Shown piece by piece: positions 1 through 9,183 of a DNA stretch of 64,000 nucleotides (position 1 is the first letter of the stretch; each line of letters opens with the position of its first letter). Under the pieces are notes generated by a model. It worked only from the letters and a program-made list of their open reading frames with translations. It searched no databases and was not told the origin of the DNA. The position numbers and the translations under genes were made by a program. Origin of the DNA: Palleronia abyssalis (lineage in GTDB: Bacteria; Pseudomonadota; Alphaproteobacteria; Rhodobacterales; Rhodobacteraceae); contig NZ_ONZF01000007.1 of assembly GCF_900302445.1 (NCBI RefSeq), positions 122,876-186,875 of the forward strand, read 5' to 3'.

Positions 1-445
1 GGTCAGGCCGGCGGTACAGAAGCTGTGCCTTGCGGCGCAAGGACGAGGTTCCGACGGTGCGCCCTTCCTCAAGCGCGGACAGGGTGCCGCCGCCCAGCGC
101 GATGAAGGCGTCGCGGGGATCCTCGCGCGGCAGGTAGGTGTCCAACGTCAGGCCGTGCGGCTGCTCGACCGGCATGTCCTTCATGGAATGGACGGCGATG
201 TCGATCTCGGCCGACAGCAACGCCTCCTCGATCTCGCGGGTGAAGAGGCCCTTGCCTCCGATCTCCTTCAGGGGGCGGTCGATGATCCGGTCCCCGGTCG
301 TCTTGATGACGACGATGGTGAACGCCTCCCCCGGCAAGTCGAAGGCCGTGGCCAGCCGGTCGCGGGTCTCGTTGGCTTGGGCGAGTGCCAGCGGCGAGCC
401 GCGGGTGCCGATCTTCAGCGGGGTCATGGGGGTGGGCATCTGCAT
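1..445 (-). CDS. hemC: Hydroxymethylbilane synthase (porphobilinogen deaminase), N-terminal part, cut by window edge
   Basis: Reading the reverse strand from the ATG at 443-445 gives [19 protein letters not shown]..., then [39 protein letters not shown] and [11 protein letters not shown], all classic HemC signatures. The enzyme joins four porphobilinogens into hydroxymethylbilane on a dipyrromethane cofactor, in the cytosol, two steps before HemE. About 148 codons are present; the cofactor-cysteine domain lies beyond base 1. In-frame ATGs at 437-439 and 425-427 are alternative starts. It is divergent from hemE with about 100 bp between, so haem pathway genes share one intergenic region. Confidence 0.95.
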   Translation of the reverse strand, partial: MQMPTPMTPLKIGTRGSPLALAQANETRDRLATAFDLPGEAFTIVVIKTTGDRIIDRPLKEIGGKGLFTREIEEALLSAEIDIAVHSMKDMPVEQPHGLTLDTYLPREDPRDAFIALGGGTLSALEEGRTVGTSSLRRKAQLLYRRPD

Positions 446-490
446 GGGGCCATGCGTAGCCGGGCCGCAAGGGCGGGGCAACCGAAAGGG

Positions 491-519
491 TTGACACGCG
501 GACGTGCCCGGCGGACCAA
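491..519 (+). promoter_or_regulatory. Possible hemE promoter
   Basis: A perfect TTGACA (491-496) lies in the hemC-hemE intergenic region, 49 bp before the hemE ATG. The hexamer 17 bp downstream (GACCAA) is a poor -10 match, so the assignment rests on the -35 box alone. Confidence 0.3.
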
Positions 520-544
520 ACGGCACTGCATATGGGGGATTGGC

Positions 545-1573
545 ATGGCCGAGAAGAAACTGTTGCGCGCGCTGAAGGGCGAAGTCATGGACGTGCCGCC
601 CGCGTGGATGATGCGGCAGGCGGGCCGGTATCTGCCGGAATACCGTGCGACGCGGGCCAAGGCGGGCGATTTCCTGTCCCTGTGCTACAACCCCGAATTG
701 GCCGCCGAGGTCACGTTGCAGCCGATCCGCCGGTTTGCCTTCGACGGCGCGATCCTGTTCGCCGACATCCTGCTGGTGCCGCAAGCCCTGGGCGCGGATC
801 TGTGGTTCGTCACCGGCGAGGGGCCGCGCCTGTCGCCCATCGACACCGAAGAAAAGATCGACGCGCTGAAGCCCGTGGATGCCGTCCACGAGACATTGAA
901 CCCGATCTATCAGACCTTGCGGATCCTGTCGGGTGAATTGCCGGACGACGTGACGCTGATCGGTTTCGCCGGCGCGCCGTGGACCGTGGCGACCTACATG
1001 GTCGCGGGCCGCGGCACACCCGATCAAGCGCCGGCCCATGCGCTGAAGGACGGCAACCGGGCGGCGTTCGACCGGCTGATGGACCGGATCACCGGAGCGA
1101 CGGTGGAATACCTGTCGCAACAGATCGAAGCGGGGGCCGAGGTGGTGAAAGTCTTCGACAGTTGGGCCGGATCGCTGAAGGGGCAGGATTTCCACCAATA
1201 TGCCCTGAAGCCCGCCCAGCGCATCGTGTCCGAGCTGAAGGCCCGCCACCCGGAGATCCCCGTCATCGCGTTCCCGCGTGAGGCAGGCGATGGCTATATC
1301 GGATTTGCCAAAGCGACAGGTGCGGATTGCGTGGCCATCGACAATTCGGTCGATGCCGACTGGGCGGCGGCACATGTGCAGGTCGACGGGTGCGTGCAGG
1401 GCAACCTGGCGCCCCATCATATGGTCAAGGGCGGGCAGGACCTGGTGGACGAGGTGCGCCGCATTCGCGCCGCTTTCGCGAAGGGCCCGCACATTTTCAA
1501 CCTGGGCCACGGGATCACGCCGGATGCGGATCCAGACAACGTCGCACTGATGTTGGAGACGCTTCGAAGCTGA
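545..1573 (+). CDS. hemE: Uroporphyrinogen decarboxylase
   Basis: This 342-residue protein matches the usual HemE length. It converts uroporphyrinogen III to coproporphyrinogen III by four decarboxylations in the cytosol. Seen: the N-terminal [11 protein letters not shown] signature (residues 24-34), the conserved aspartate in ILFADILL (Asp74), [13 protein letters not shown] in the middle, and FNLGHGI near the C-terminus. The frame is open far upstream (from 155), but homology begins at the ATG at 545, and the upstream part is antisense to hemC. An in-frame alternative start exists at about 530. It is divergent from hemC, so two sequential haem enzymes sit side by side. Confidence 0.97.
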   Translation: MAEKKLLRALKGEVMDVPPAWMMRQAGRYLPEYRATRAKAGDFLSLCYNPELAAEVTLQPIRRFAFDGAILFADILLVPQALGADLWFVTGEGPRLSPIDTEEKIDALKPVDAVHETLNPIYQTLRILSGELPDDVTLIGFAGAPWTVATYMVAGRGTPDQAPAHALKDGNRAAFDRLMDRITGATVEYLSQQIEAGAEVVKVFDSWAGSLKGQDFHQYALKPAQRIVSELKARHPEIPVIAFPREAGDGYIGFAKATGADCVAIDNSVDADWAAAHVQVDGCVQGNLAPHHMVKGGQDLVDEVRRIRAAFAKGPHIFNLGHGITPDADPDNVALMLETLRS

Positions 1574-1624
1574 TGCGCCGGCGGTCTTGGCGGAACCCCA
1601 CCCGCCCAAATCCGTTGCCGGCCC

Positions 1625-2248
1625 ATGATCGAGTTCATCGCAGAGCATCATAACGTCATTTCGGTCATCACCAGCAGCATTTTGATGGTGATCTGGCTTC
1701 TGTATCTGAACCTGTTCTATGTCGGGATCCGTCGCACACGCCGCCCGATGATCATGGTCAGCCGCGGTGCCGGCAAAGGCCCCGAGGCGCGCCTGTTCGT
1801 GTCGAATATGGGGGCAGAGCCGATATACATCACCGCGCTGATCGCGGATGCCCAGTGCGGCGACAAGACGATCACTGCCTACATCACCCAGAACGATCAC
1901 ATCGGCAGCGATTCTCTGGAATCCCCCGATGCCGCGACGAACGAAGGGCCGCTTGGGTCGGGCGACTATCTTGACGCCGGCAGCTTCGAAAGCATGCTGA
2001 CCCGGATCAAGCTTCACGCGGCAGAGGCTCTGGACACGGATCAGATCGAACGGCTGACGCTGACCGTCGTGGCGGCAACGGGGCATTCAGCGGCGATTTC
2101 TGCCGGACGGAAGATGTATCACGTGATCCGTCGAGAAGACGAGATCATCTTTCATCCCGAAAAGGTCTCGACCGAGCAGATGCGCAACTGGCTGTCGCGG
2201 CGCCGGATCCGCAAACGTCTGGAATCCGAACTGGCGGCCGAGCTTTAG
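1625..2248 (+). CDS. Membrane-anchored protein of unknown function
   Basis: This 207-residue protein has one clear transmembrane segment at about residues 12-34 (VISVITSSILMVIWLLYLNLF), followed by a basic stretch (RRTRRP), so the C-terminal part is probably cytoplasmic. The soluble part (about 45-190) is mixed alpha/beta with phrases such as LFVSNMGAEPIYITAL that suggest a beta-sandwich-like fold. It ends in a basic helix (RRRIRKRLESELAAEL). I do not recognise a family with a known role; similar proteins probably occur across Rhodobacteraceae. It follows hemE by 51 bp on the same strand, so co-transcription is possible but no functional link is implied. Confidence 0.75.
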   Translation: MIEFIAEHHNVISVITSSILMVIWLLYLNLFYVGIRRTRRPMIMVSRGAGKGPEARLFVSNMGAEPIYITALIADAQCGDKTITAYITQNDHIGSDSLESPDAATNEGPLGSGDYLDAGSFESMLTRIKLHAAEALDTDQIERLTLTVVAATGHSAAISAGRKMYHVIRREDEIIFHPEKVSTEQMRNWLSRRRIRKRLESELAAEL

Positions 2249-2335
2249 CGGGCGCGTCACCCTGCCACGCCCGGGAACAACTGCGCTTTGCCCGCGCTGG
2301 ACAGGCAACAGACACGCACCGGAGAGGAGCATCCC

Positions 2336-2860
2336 ATGCCCACCACCCCCATGCCGGACCAGACCGCACCCGATCTTGACGTCAAGCTGATCATCGGCAC
2401 CGAATGGAAGCTGAAGGATCAGTCGCCCGACGCGTTCACGCAGATCATCGTCTATCGCGGGCTGCATTGCCCCATCTGCAAGCAGTACCTGTCCAAGATG
2501 CGCGAACTTTACGACGAGTTCCTGTCAAAGGGGATCGAGACTATCCACGTCTCGATGGACAGCGAAGAGCGTGCGCGACAGGCACACGAGGACTGGAGCC
2601 TCGACCCGATCCCGATGGGATACGGCCTGACCGAGGAACAGGCGCGCGACTGGGGCCTGTACCTGTCCGAGCCCATCCAGGACAGCGAGAAGGGCACCTT
2701 CGCCGAGCCTGCGGTCTTCTGGGTGCGCCCCGACGGGCGGCTCTATCTGGCCAACATCTCCAGCGCACCCTTCGCGCGCCCCGATCTGGAGGCGCTGCTG
2801 GGTCGCGTCGACATGATCAAGGAAAAGGAATACCCCGCCCGCGGCCGCAAAGCGGCCTAA
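2336..2860 (+). CDS. Peroxiredoxin-like (AhpC/TSA-type, thioredoxin-fold) protein
   Basis: This 174-residue protein has a thioredoxin-like fold with a CPIC motif (Cys45, Cys48) in VYRGLHCPICKQY, followed by HVSMDSEERARQ and a WVRPDGRLYLANI strand. This is the peroxiredoxin-like subgroup, which probably reduces peroxides or acts as a thiol oxidoreductase. The substrate cannot be told. The start was chosen at ATG 2336 because GGAGAGGAG lies 5-13 bases upstream; the longer open frame from 2288 lacks such a site. A strong terminator follows, so it is probably the last gene of its transcript. Confidence 0.88.
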   Translation: MPTTPMPDQTAPDLDVKLIIGTEWKLKDQSPDAFTQIIVYRGLHCPICKQYLSKMRELYDEFLSKGIETIHVSMDSEERARQAHEDWSLDPIPMGYGLTEEQARDWGLYLSEPIQDSEKGTFAEPAVFWVRPDGRLYLANISSAPFARPDLEALLGRVDMIKEKEYPARGRKAA

Positions 2861-2887
2861 GACACCCTTCCTCCCTCGGGCGGGGAG

Positions 2888-2918
2888 CGGCGCCGCACGC
2901 CAAGTGCGGCGCCGTTTT
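2888..2918 (+). terminator. Rho-independent terminator after the peroxiredoxin-like gene
   Basis: A perfect 11-bp stem CGGCGCCGCAC / GTGCGGCGCCG (2888-2898 with 2904-2914) with loop GCCAA is followed by TTTT. Confidence 0.9.
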
Positions 2919-2962
2919 GCGTATCGGGCTGGCCGGGCGCGGTTCCGCACTAGCTTTCGGCC

Positions 2963-3847
2963 ATGCCTCACGATCACCACCATCATCATGTCGATCCCGA
3001 TGCCGGCGATGCCCGCGTCGCCTGGGCGGTCGGCGTCAATCTGGCACTGACCGTCGCGCAATTCGTGGGCGGCCTGCTGTCGGGATCGATCGCCCTGATC
3101 GCCGATGCGATCCACAACCTCAGCGATGCGCTGTCTCTTGTGATCGCCTTCGCCGCCCGCCGGATTGCGCGCCGCCCCGCCGACGACACCATGACGTTCG
3201 GATATGGCCGGGCCGAGGTCGTAGCCGCGCTGGTCAACCTGACGACCCTGATCGTCATCGGCCTTTACCTGATCTACGAAGGGATCGAGCGTCTGTTCGC
3301 CCCGCCGCAGGTGGATGGCTGGATCGTCGTGATCCTGGCGGCGCTGGCGCTGGTCGTGGACGTGGTCACGGTGCTTCTGACCGTGCGCATGGCGAAGGGG
3401 TCGATGAACATCCGCGCGGCCTATCTGCACAACCTCGCCGACGCCTTGGGCAGCGTGGCCGTCATCGTCGCGGGTACGCTGATCATCCTCTATGACTGGC
3501 GGCTGGTGGACCCCATCGTCACGCTTCTGATCGCGGGATACATCCTGTGGCATGCGGGGTCGGAACTGCCCCCCGTGATCCGCCTTCTGATGCTGGGCGC
3601 CCCGGGCACCCCCGACACCGAAGAAGTTCGGAAGGCCCTGTCCGGCGTGGCAGGGGTCGAGGATGTCCACCACGTCCACCTCTGGCAGATCGACGAAAGC
3701 CGCGCCTCGGTCGAGGCGCACCTGGTTGTCTGCGATGTTTCCTCCGGGCCGGAGATCTGTGCGCGCGCGAAATTGCTTCTGCAAGATCGATTCGGCATCC
3801 CGCATTCAACGCTGGAGGTCGAGGCACAGGGCGGGGGCTGCGCCTGA
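2963..3847 (+). CDS. Cation diffusion facilitator family transporter, probably zinc efflux
   Basis: This 294-residue inner-membrane protein has six predicted helices and a C-terminal cytoplasmic domain (from about 205). The N-terminus is His-rich (MPHDHHHHHV), a common feature of zinc carriers. The paired intramembrane metal-site motifs are HNLSD (His51/Asp55, TM2) and HNLAD (His156/Asp160, TM5); the 2-His/2-Asp set is typical of Zn2+/H+ antiporters of the ZitB/CzcD/ZnT group. The C-terminal part contains VEDVHHVHLWQID, typical of the family's metal-binding regulatory domain. It converges on the DUF1285 gene with only 5 bp between stops. Cadmium or cobalt transport cannot be excluded. Confidence 0.92.
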   Translation: MPHDHHHHHVDPDAGDARVAWAVGVNLALTVAQFVGGLLSGSIALIADAIHNLSDALSLVIAFAARRIARRPADDTMTFGYGRAEVVAALVNLTTLIVIGLYLIYEGIERLFAPPQVDGWIVVILAALALVVDVVTVLLTVRMAKGSMNIRAAYLHNLADALGSVAVIVAGTLIILYDWRLVDPIVTLLIAGYILWHAGSELPPVIRLLMLGAPGTPDTEEVRKALSGVAGVEDVHHVHLWQIDESRASVEAHLVVCDVSSGPEICARAKLLLQDRFGIPHSTLEVEAQGGGCA

Positions 3848-3852
3848 GCCCG

Positions 3853-4440
3853 TCAGTCCGGCAGGTCGCGCGCAGGCGCGATAGGAAAGAACGTGCCGGA
3901 GGAGACGACGCCGAACCATTCGGCCCCGTCATGGTCCCGCACCTCGCCTATATCGACAAGGCGATAGAAGCTTTTGCGGTCGATCAACGCCTCTAGGCCG
4001 CGGCGCACCTCGACATAGGGCGAAGGCTCTCCGTCTTCGTCGCGCACCACGCGGATCGGGTGGTCTGAATCGGCGGTCACCCGGTCTCCCACGTTGGTGG
4101 TGAAGGTCAACGCGCCGTCATCTTCCGTGAAGTCGATGGCGACGAAGGGCGCGTCCTCGACCTTGATGCCCACCTTTTCGACGGGCGTGACCAGAAAATA
4201 ATCATCGCCCTCGCGCTTCAGGATGGTCGAGAACAGGCGAACCATCTTCGGCCGGCCGATGGGCGTTCCCTCGTAAAACCATGTCCCGTCGCGGCGGATC
4301 TGCATGTCCAGATCGCCACAGAACGGCGGATCCCACTTGTCGACGGGCGGCAAACCGCCTTTCGATGCAGCACGGGCGGCCTCTTCGAGCACTTTGGCGT
4401 CGGGCATCACGGCCATTTGTCCCACCTCCGGTTTTGTCAT
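3853..4440 (-). CDS. DUF1285 domain-containing protein
   Basis: This 195-residue soluble protein contains PPFCGDLDMQIRRDGTWFYEGTPIGRP, which opens the DUF1285 domain. It continues with a PVEKVGIKVEDAPF strand and RRGLEALIDRKSFYRLVDIG. The family has no established biochemical role. It is divergent from the MoxR ATPase gene at 4505 with 64 bp between, an arrangement that I believe recurs in alphaproteobacteria. Function unknown. Confidence 0.85.
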   Translation of the reverse strand: MTKPEVGQMAVMPDAKVLEEAARAASKGGLPPVDKWDPPFCGDLDMQIRRDGTWFYEGTPIGRPKMVRLFSTILKREGDDYFLVTPVEKVGIKVEDAPFVAIDFTEDDGALTFTTNVGDRVTADSDHPIRVVRDEDGEPSPYVEVRRGLEALIDRKSFYRLVDIGEVRDHDGAEWFGVVSSGTFFPIAPARDLPD

Positions 4441-4504
4441 TTGTGTGCCCTGAGATACCTACGCAGGGTGTGCGGATACACCTAGCAGCCTCAGGAGCGA
4501 TGTC

Positions 4505-5506
4505 ATGGCCGACCCCATTCTGGACGAGATCGACGCATTGGGGGGCAAGCTGGCCGAGGCCCGCACGTCCATCACCAAGCGGTTCATCGGCCAGACGCGT
4601 GTCGTGGACCTCGTGATCTCGACCCTGTTGTGCGGCGGTCACGGGCTGCTGATTGGTCTTCCGGGCCTTGGCAAGACGCGCCTGGTGGAAACGTTGTCGA
4701 CCGTCATGGGCCTGGACGGCAAACGGGTGCAATTCACACCCGATCTGATGCCCGCGGATATTCTGGGATCGGAAGTGCTGGAAACCGGGACCGACGGCAG
4801 CCGGGCGTTCAAGTTCATCGAGGGCCCGATCTTCACCCAGCTTCTGATGGCCGACGAGATCAACCGCGCCAGCCCCCGCACCCAGTCCGCGCTGCTGCAG
4901 GCGATGCAGGAGAAATCGGTGACCGTCGCGGGGCAGGCCCATGCGCTGGCCGCCCCGTTCCACGTGCTGGCGACCCAGAATCCGATCGAGCAGGAGGGGA
5001 CCTATCCCCTGCCCGAAGCGCAGCTTGACCGGTTCCTCGTGCAGATCGACGTCCCCTACCCCGACCGCGCGACCGAGCGGGACATCCTGCTGGCCACCAC
5101 CGGCGCGACCGAAGAGACCGCCCACGCCGTCTTCACCGACCACGAGCTGATCGCCGCGCAGATGCTGCTACGGCGGATGCCGGTGGGCGACGGGGTGATG
5201 GACGCGATCCTCGATCTGGTGCGCGCCTGCCGCCCCGAGGACGAGACCGCCCCGGATGTCGTGCGCCAGTATGTCGGCTGGGGCCCGGGCCCACGCGCCG
5301 CGCAGGCGCTTATGCTGACCGTGCGCGCCCGCGCGCTGATCCAAGGGCGGCTGGCGCCCAACGTGGAAGACGTGGCCGACATGGCGAACCCGGTGTTGAT
5401 CCACCGCATGGCCCTGACCTTCGCCGCCCGCGCCCGTGGCGAAAGCCTGACCCGCGTCATCGAAGAAACGGTCGAACGGACGATGCGCGTCAGGTCCGCC
5501 GCGTGA
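4505..5506 (+). CDS. MoxR-family AAA+ ATPase
   Basis: This 333-residue ATPase has Walker A GLPGLGKT (51-58), Walker B LLMADE (113-118), a sensor-1 motif ATQNP (156-160) and DRF (175-177) preceding the lid domain. MoxR proteins act as chaperone-like remodellers, usually for von Willebrand A (VWA)-type partner proteins encoded next door. It is the first gene of a tight operon with a DUF58 protein (4-bp overlap) and two large membrane proteins. AGGAG sits 8 bases before the ATG. The client is not known; the neighbours are the obvious candidates. Confidence 0.93.
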   Translation: MADPILDEIDALGGKLAEARTSITKRFIGQTRVVDLVISTLLCGGHGLLIGLPGLGKTRLVETLSTVMGLDGKRVQFTPDLMPADILGSEVLETGTDGSRAFKFIEGPIFTQLLMADEINRASPRTQSALLQAMQEKSVTVAGQAHALAAPFHVLATQNPIEQEGTYPLPEAQLDRFLVQIDVPYPDRATERDILLATTGATEETAHAVFTDHELIAAQMLLRRMPVGDGVMDAILDLVRACRPEDETAPDVVRQYVGWGPGPRAAQALMLTVRARALIQGRLAPNVEDVADMANPVLIHRMALTFAARARGESLTRVIEETVERTMRVRSAA

Positions 5507-6378
5507 GCGATCCCGTCGCCCTCCGGTCCCGTGCGGAACAGCTTGCCGCGCCCTTCCCGCCACTGTTGGCCGGTGCGCGGCACTTGGCGGCATCGGTCGT
5601 GCTGGGATCGCACGGACGGCGTCGGCCGGGTCCGGGCGACGAGTTCTGGCAATACCGGCAAGCCGTTCAGGGCGACGAGGCGCGGCATGTCGACTGGCGC
5701 CGCTCAGGACGGTCGGATCTGCATTTCATCCGGCAGAAGGAATGGCAGGCGGCACAATCGGTGACGCTGTGGGTAGACCCGTCAGCCTCGATGCGGTTCG
5801 CATCGGACCGCAAACTGCCCCAGAAGGGCCACCGCGCGTCCGAGATGGCGCTGGCGCTTGGGATTCTGCTGATCCACGCTGGCGAGCGCGTGGGCCTCAT
5901 GGGCCACGATCTGCCCGCCCGCACCGGCGAGGTGCAGCTGATGCGCTTGGCCGAAGCGATGGAGCGGCCGGACTCCGACGGCGAATACGGCACCCCCGAA
6001 GCGCGAGAGATGCCGTCGCGGTCGCGCGCGGTGTTCGTCTCTGATTTCCTGGGCGATCTGTCCCCCGCCCGCACCGCACTGACCGAAGCTGCGGATCGCG
6101 GTGTGTCGGGCGTGCTGCTGCAAGTCCTCGATCCGCAGGAGGAGGCGTTCCCCTTCGACGGCCGCACCATCTTCGAATCCATGGGCGGCGGCATTCGTCA
6201 CGAGACTCTGAAGGCCCGCGACCTGCGCGACCGCTATCTGCAGCGCCTGGCCGAACGGAAAGCCGAACTGGCCTCACTCGCGCAAGTCGCCGGCTGGCAA
6301 TATAGCTGCCACCACACGGACCAGCCCGCGACGAGCGCGCTGTTATGGGCCTATTCCGCGTTGGAAAGGGTGATCTGA
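5503..6378 (+). CDS. DUF58 domain-containing protein
   Basis: This 291-residue protein starts at a GTG that overlaps the moxR stop (GTGA), which implies translational coupling. It shows the DUF58 hallmark DEFWQYRQAVQGDEARHVDWRRS at about 46-68 and then a VWA-like fold beginning at LWVDPSASM (about 89-97; D.SAS resembles a MIDAS DxSxS metal site). DUF58 proteins are standard partners of MoxR ATPases. No membrane segment is evident, unlike many DUF58 proteins. It probably works with the MoxR ATPase and the downstream membrane proteins at the cell envelope, but the actual process is unknown. Confidence 0.9.
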   Translation: MSDPVALRSRAEQLAAPFPPLLAGARHLAASVVLGSHGRRRPGPGDEFWQYRQAVQGDEARHVDWRRSGRSDLHFIRQKEWQAAQSVTLWVDPSASMRFASDRKLPQKGHRASEMALALGILLIHAGERVGLMGHDLPARTGEVQLMRLAEAMERPDSDGEYGTPEAREMPSRSRAVFVSDFLGDLSPARTALTEAADRGVSGVLLQVLDPQEEAFPFDGRTIFESMGGGIRHETLKARDLRDRYLQRLAERKAELASLAQVAGWQYSCHHTDQPATSALLWAYSALERVI

Positions 6379-9137
6379 TGCTGATCATCGGCCCCATCGG
6401 TTTCACCGCCCCCTGGATCCTTCTGGGCCTGATCGTGCTGCCGATCCTGTGGATCCTGCTGCGCGCGGTCCCGCCTGCGCCGATCCGACGCAGGTTTCCG
6501 GGCGTGGCGCTTCTGCTGGGTTTGCAAGACGAGGAACATCAATCCGACAAGACGCCCTGGTGGCTGCTGCTACTGCGGTCGTTAGCCATCGCGGCGCTGA
6601 TCGCTGGCTTCGCGGGACCGGTGCTGAACCCCGAACCGAGGGAGCCCGGAACCGGGCCGCTTCTCGTCCTGCTGGACGGGACATGGGCGGACGCGCGCGA
6701 CTGGCCGCGGCGGATCGACCGGGTCGAACAGGCGCTGAGCGAGGCCGCGCGGGACGACCGGCCGGCTGCGGTGGTGACGTTGACGGACCGCCCCGAGGGC
6801 GACCTGCCCTTCCGTGCCGCGCAATCCTGGGCCGCGCAACTTCCGGGCCTCGCGCCGGAAGCTTGGGCGCCGGACGGCGCGGTCGACTGGGCCGAGGGGC
6901 TGGACGGCGGCTTCGACACGATCTGGCTGTCGGACGGCCTGGCCTATGACTGGCGCGAGGACGTGCTGGCTGCGTTGCAGGACCGGGGCAACGTCCGCGT
7001 CTTCGAAAGCCCCCGCCCCGTCTACGGCCTGCGCCCGGCCGCGTTCGAGGACGGCGCCATCGCCTTGTCGGCCACGCGCGCGACGGCGGGGGACGAAGCA
7101 GCGGTCACCATCGGGGCCAGCGGTCTGGACCCCAACGGGATCGAGCGGAGGCTGGCCGAGGCCGAGATGACGTTCCCCGCGGGCGAGACCGAGGCCGCGC
7201 TGGCCTTGTCCCTCCCGCCCGAGCTGCGCAACCGCGTTTCTCGGTTCGAAGTGGTCGGCACCCGCTCGGCCGGGGCGGTCAGCCTGACCGACGACGCTTT
7301 GAAGCGGCGCGAGGTGGCGTTGATCGCGGGACAGGACGACCGCGAATCGCTGGAGCTTCTGAACCCCACCCACTACCTCGAACAGGCGTTGGAGCCCGTG
7401 GCCGACCTGCTGGATGGCGGCCTGTCGGAGGTGCTTCTGGCCAATCCCGACGCGATCATCTTGGCCGATGTCGCGACGATCCCCGACGGGCAAGCCGACG
7501 CGTTGGAGGAGTGGGTGGAAGCCGGCGGCCTGCTGGTGCGCTTCGCCGGGCCGCGCCTGGCCGCCTCGGACGTCAGCCGCAATGACGAAGATCCGCTGCT
7601 GCCCGTGCGCCTGCGCGCCGGGGGCCGATCCGTCGGCGGCGCGATGAGCTGGGGCGAACCGAAGGCGCTGCGCAGTTTCGACGCCGAATCCCCGTTCTCG
7701 GGTCTGACGATACCTGGGGATGTGACAGTGAACGCGCAGGTGCTGGCCCAACCCGACCCGACCCTGTCGGAGCGCACGATCGCGTCGTTGACCGATGGCA
7801 CGCCGTTGGTCACGCGCAAGCGGATCGGCGCGGGGCAGGTCGTGCTGTTCCACGTCACCGCCAATGCTGAATGGTCCAGCCTGCCCCTGTCGGGCCTGTT
7901 CGTGTCGATGCTGGAACGGCTGGCCATCTCGACCCGCCCGGCCCAGCTCGAAGCCGAGGAGCTGGCGGGCACCACATGGTCCATCGACCAGCGCCTGACC
8001 GCCTTCGGCCAGGCCGAGGAGGCCGGGAACCTGCCCGGCGTTTCGGGCGAAGATCTGGCCGCACAGGTGCCCGGACCGGACACCCCCCCGGGCCTCTATG
8101 CCGGGGAGGATCGCCGCATCGCACTGAACGTGATCGGGCCCGAGACTGTTCTGACCCCGGCCGTTTGGCCCGGGAATGTCCCGGTCGAGGGGATCGTGAC
8201 GACCGAGGAACGCCCCCTTGGCGGGCTTCTTCTGTCGCTAGCGCTGGCCGTCCTGGCGATCGACGTGCTGGCCGCGCTGTGGCTGGCCGGACGCCTGACC
8301 GGCCCGCGCGCCGCCGCGCTTGTTGGTGCGCTGGCCGTGCTGCCGATGGGCGGCGAGGTTCGCGCGCAGGAGACGACGGACGAGGCTTTCGCCGTCGACG
8401 TCACCGCCGAGGTGACGCTGGCCCATGTCCTGACCGGCGATGCCGAGATCGACCGCGTGGCCGAAGCCGGACTGAGCGGCTTGGGCGAGGTGCTGTTCCG
8501 CCGCACCTCGGTCGAGCCGGCCGAGCCCGTGGGCGTTGATCTGGAAGAGGACGAGCTGGCGCTGTTCCCGTTCCTTTACTGGCCCGTGACAGCGGACATG
8601 GTTCGCCCCTCGGACGCGGCTTATGCCAAGCTGAACGCCTATCTGCGCACCGGCGGCATGATCTTGTTCGACACGCGCGATGCGGATGTCTCGGGCTATG
8701 GCGGGACCACCCCCGCAGGTCGCAAGCTTCAGGAGCTGGCCCGGCCTCTCGACGTGCCCCCGCTGGAGCAGATCCCCGACGATCACGTGCTGACGCGGAC
8801 CTTCTACCTGCTTCAGGATTTCCCGGGCCGCCACCGCGAAGGGGGCCTGTGGGTCGAGGCCGCGCCCCCCGACGCCGAGGCGGTGGAAGGAATGCCCTTC
8901 CGCGACTTGAACGACAACGTGACGCCCGTGGTCATCGGAGGCAACGATTGGGCCGCCGCCTGGGCCGTGGACGACGGTGGCCGCCGGATGTTCCCGGTCG
9001 GGCGCGGGTTCGCAGGGGAACAGCAGCGCGAGATCGCGTATCGCTTCGGGGTGAACCTGATCATGCACGTGCTGACCGGCAACTACAAATCCGACCAGGT
9101 GCACGTACCCGCCCTTCTCGACCGGCTGGGAAATTGA
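6378..9137 (+). CDS. Large membrane protein: BatA-type N-terminus, degenerate VWA-like region, C-terminal DUF4159
   Basis: This 919-residue protein starts at the ATG at 6378, which shares a base with the DUF58 stop (TGATG) and has GGAAAGGG just upstream; a longer frame from 6345 is less likely. Two helices open the protein (about 5-30 and 55-75), as in aerotolerance BatA proteins. A VWA-like strand LLVLLDGTWAD follows, in which the metal-site pattern is degraded. The middle looks like a class-I glutamine-amidotransferase-like fold without an obvious catalytic triad. One helix lies at about 617-640 and another at about 645-662. The last about 240 residues form a DUF4159 domain. Probably an envelope complex component acting with MoxR/DUF58. 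Confidence 0.85.
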   Translation: MLIIGPIGFTAPWILLGLIVLPILWILLRAVPPAPIRRRFPGVALLLGLQDEEHQSDKTPWWLLLLRSLAIAALIAGFAGPVLNPEPREPGTGPLLVLLDGTWADARDWPRRIDRVEQALSEAARDDRPAAVVTLTDRPEGDLPFRAAQSWAAQLPGLAPEAWAPDGAVDWAEGLDGGFDTIWLSDGLAYDWREDVLAALQDRGNVRVFESPRPVYGLRPAAFEDGAIALSATRATAGDEAAVTIGASGLDPNGIERRLAEAEMTFPAGETEAALALSLPPELRNRVSRFEVVGTRSAGAVSLTDDALKRREVALIAGQDDRESLELLNPTHYLEQALEPVADLLDGGLSEVLLANPDAIILADVATIPDGQADALEEWVEAGGLLVRFAGPRLAASDVSRNDEDPLLPVRLRAGGRSVGGAMSWGEPKALRSFDAESPFSGLTIPGDVTVNAQVLAQPDPTLSERTIASLTDGTPLVTRKRIGAGQVVLFHVTANAEWSSLPLSGLFVSMLERLAISTRPAQLEAEELAGTTWSIDQRLTAFGQAEEAGNLPGVSGEDLAAQVPGPDTPPGLYAGEDRRIALNVIGPETVLTPAVWPGNVPVEGIVTTEERPLGGLLLSLALAVLAIDVLAALWLAGRLTGPRAAALVGALAVLPMGGEVRAQETTDEAFAVDVTAEVTLAHVLTGDAEIDRVAEAGLSGLGEVLFRRTSVEPAEPVGVDLEEDELALFPFLYWPVTADMVRPSDAAYAKLNAYLRTGGMILFDTRDADVSGYGGTTPAGRKLQELARPLDVPPLEQIPDDHVLTRTFYLLQDFPGRHREGGLWVEAAPPDAEAVEGMPFRDLNDNVTPVVIGGNDWAAAWAVDDGGRRMFPVGRGFAGEQQREIAYRFGVNLIMHVLTGNYKSDQVHVPALLDRLGN

Positions 9138-9150
9138 GCCGCGTGGGATT

Positions 9151-9174
9151 GGGTATTTTCACAAGGGTGAAAGG
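9151..9174 (+). repeat. Short intergenic Rhodobacteraceae-type motif, copy 1
   Basis: GGGTATTTTC followed by ACAAGGGTGAAAGG lies between two genes of the MoxR operon and runs up to the TTG start at 9184. Its second copy is at 25984-26006 on the other strand, matching at 19 of 21 aligned bases. Confidence 0.5.
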
Positions 9175-9183
9175 CAAACCGCT

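Noticed and set aside
2525..3805. 426-codon frame on - across the CDF transporter
   Set aside because: It overlaps two supported genes on the other strand and has shadow-type composition.
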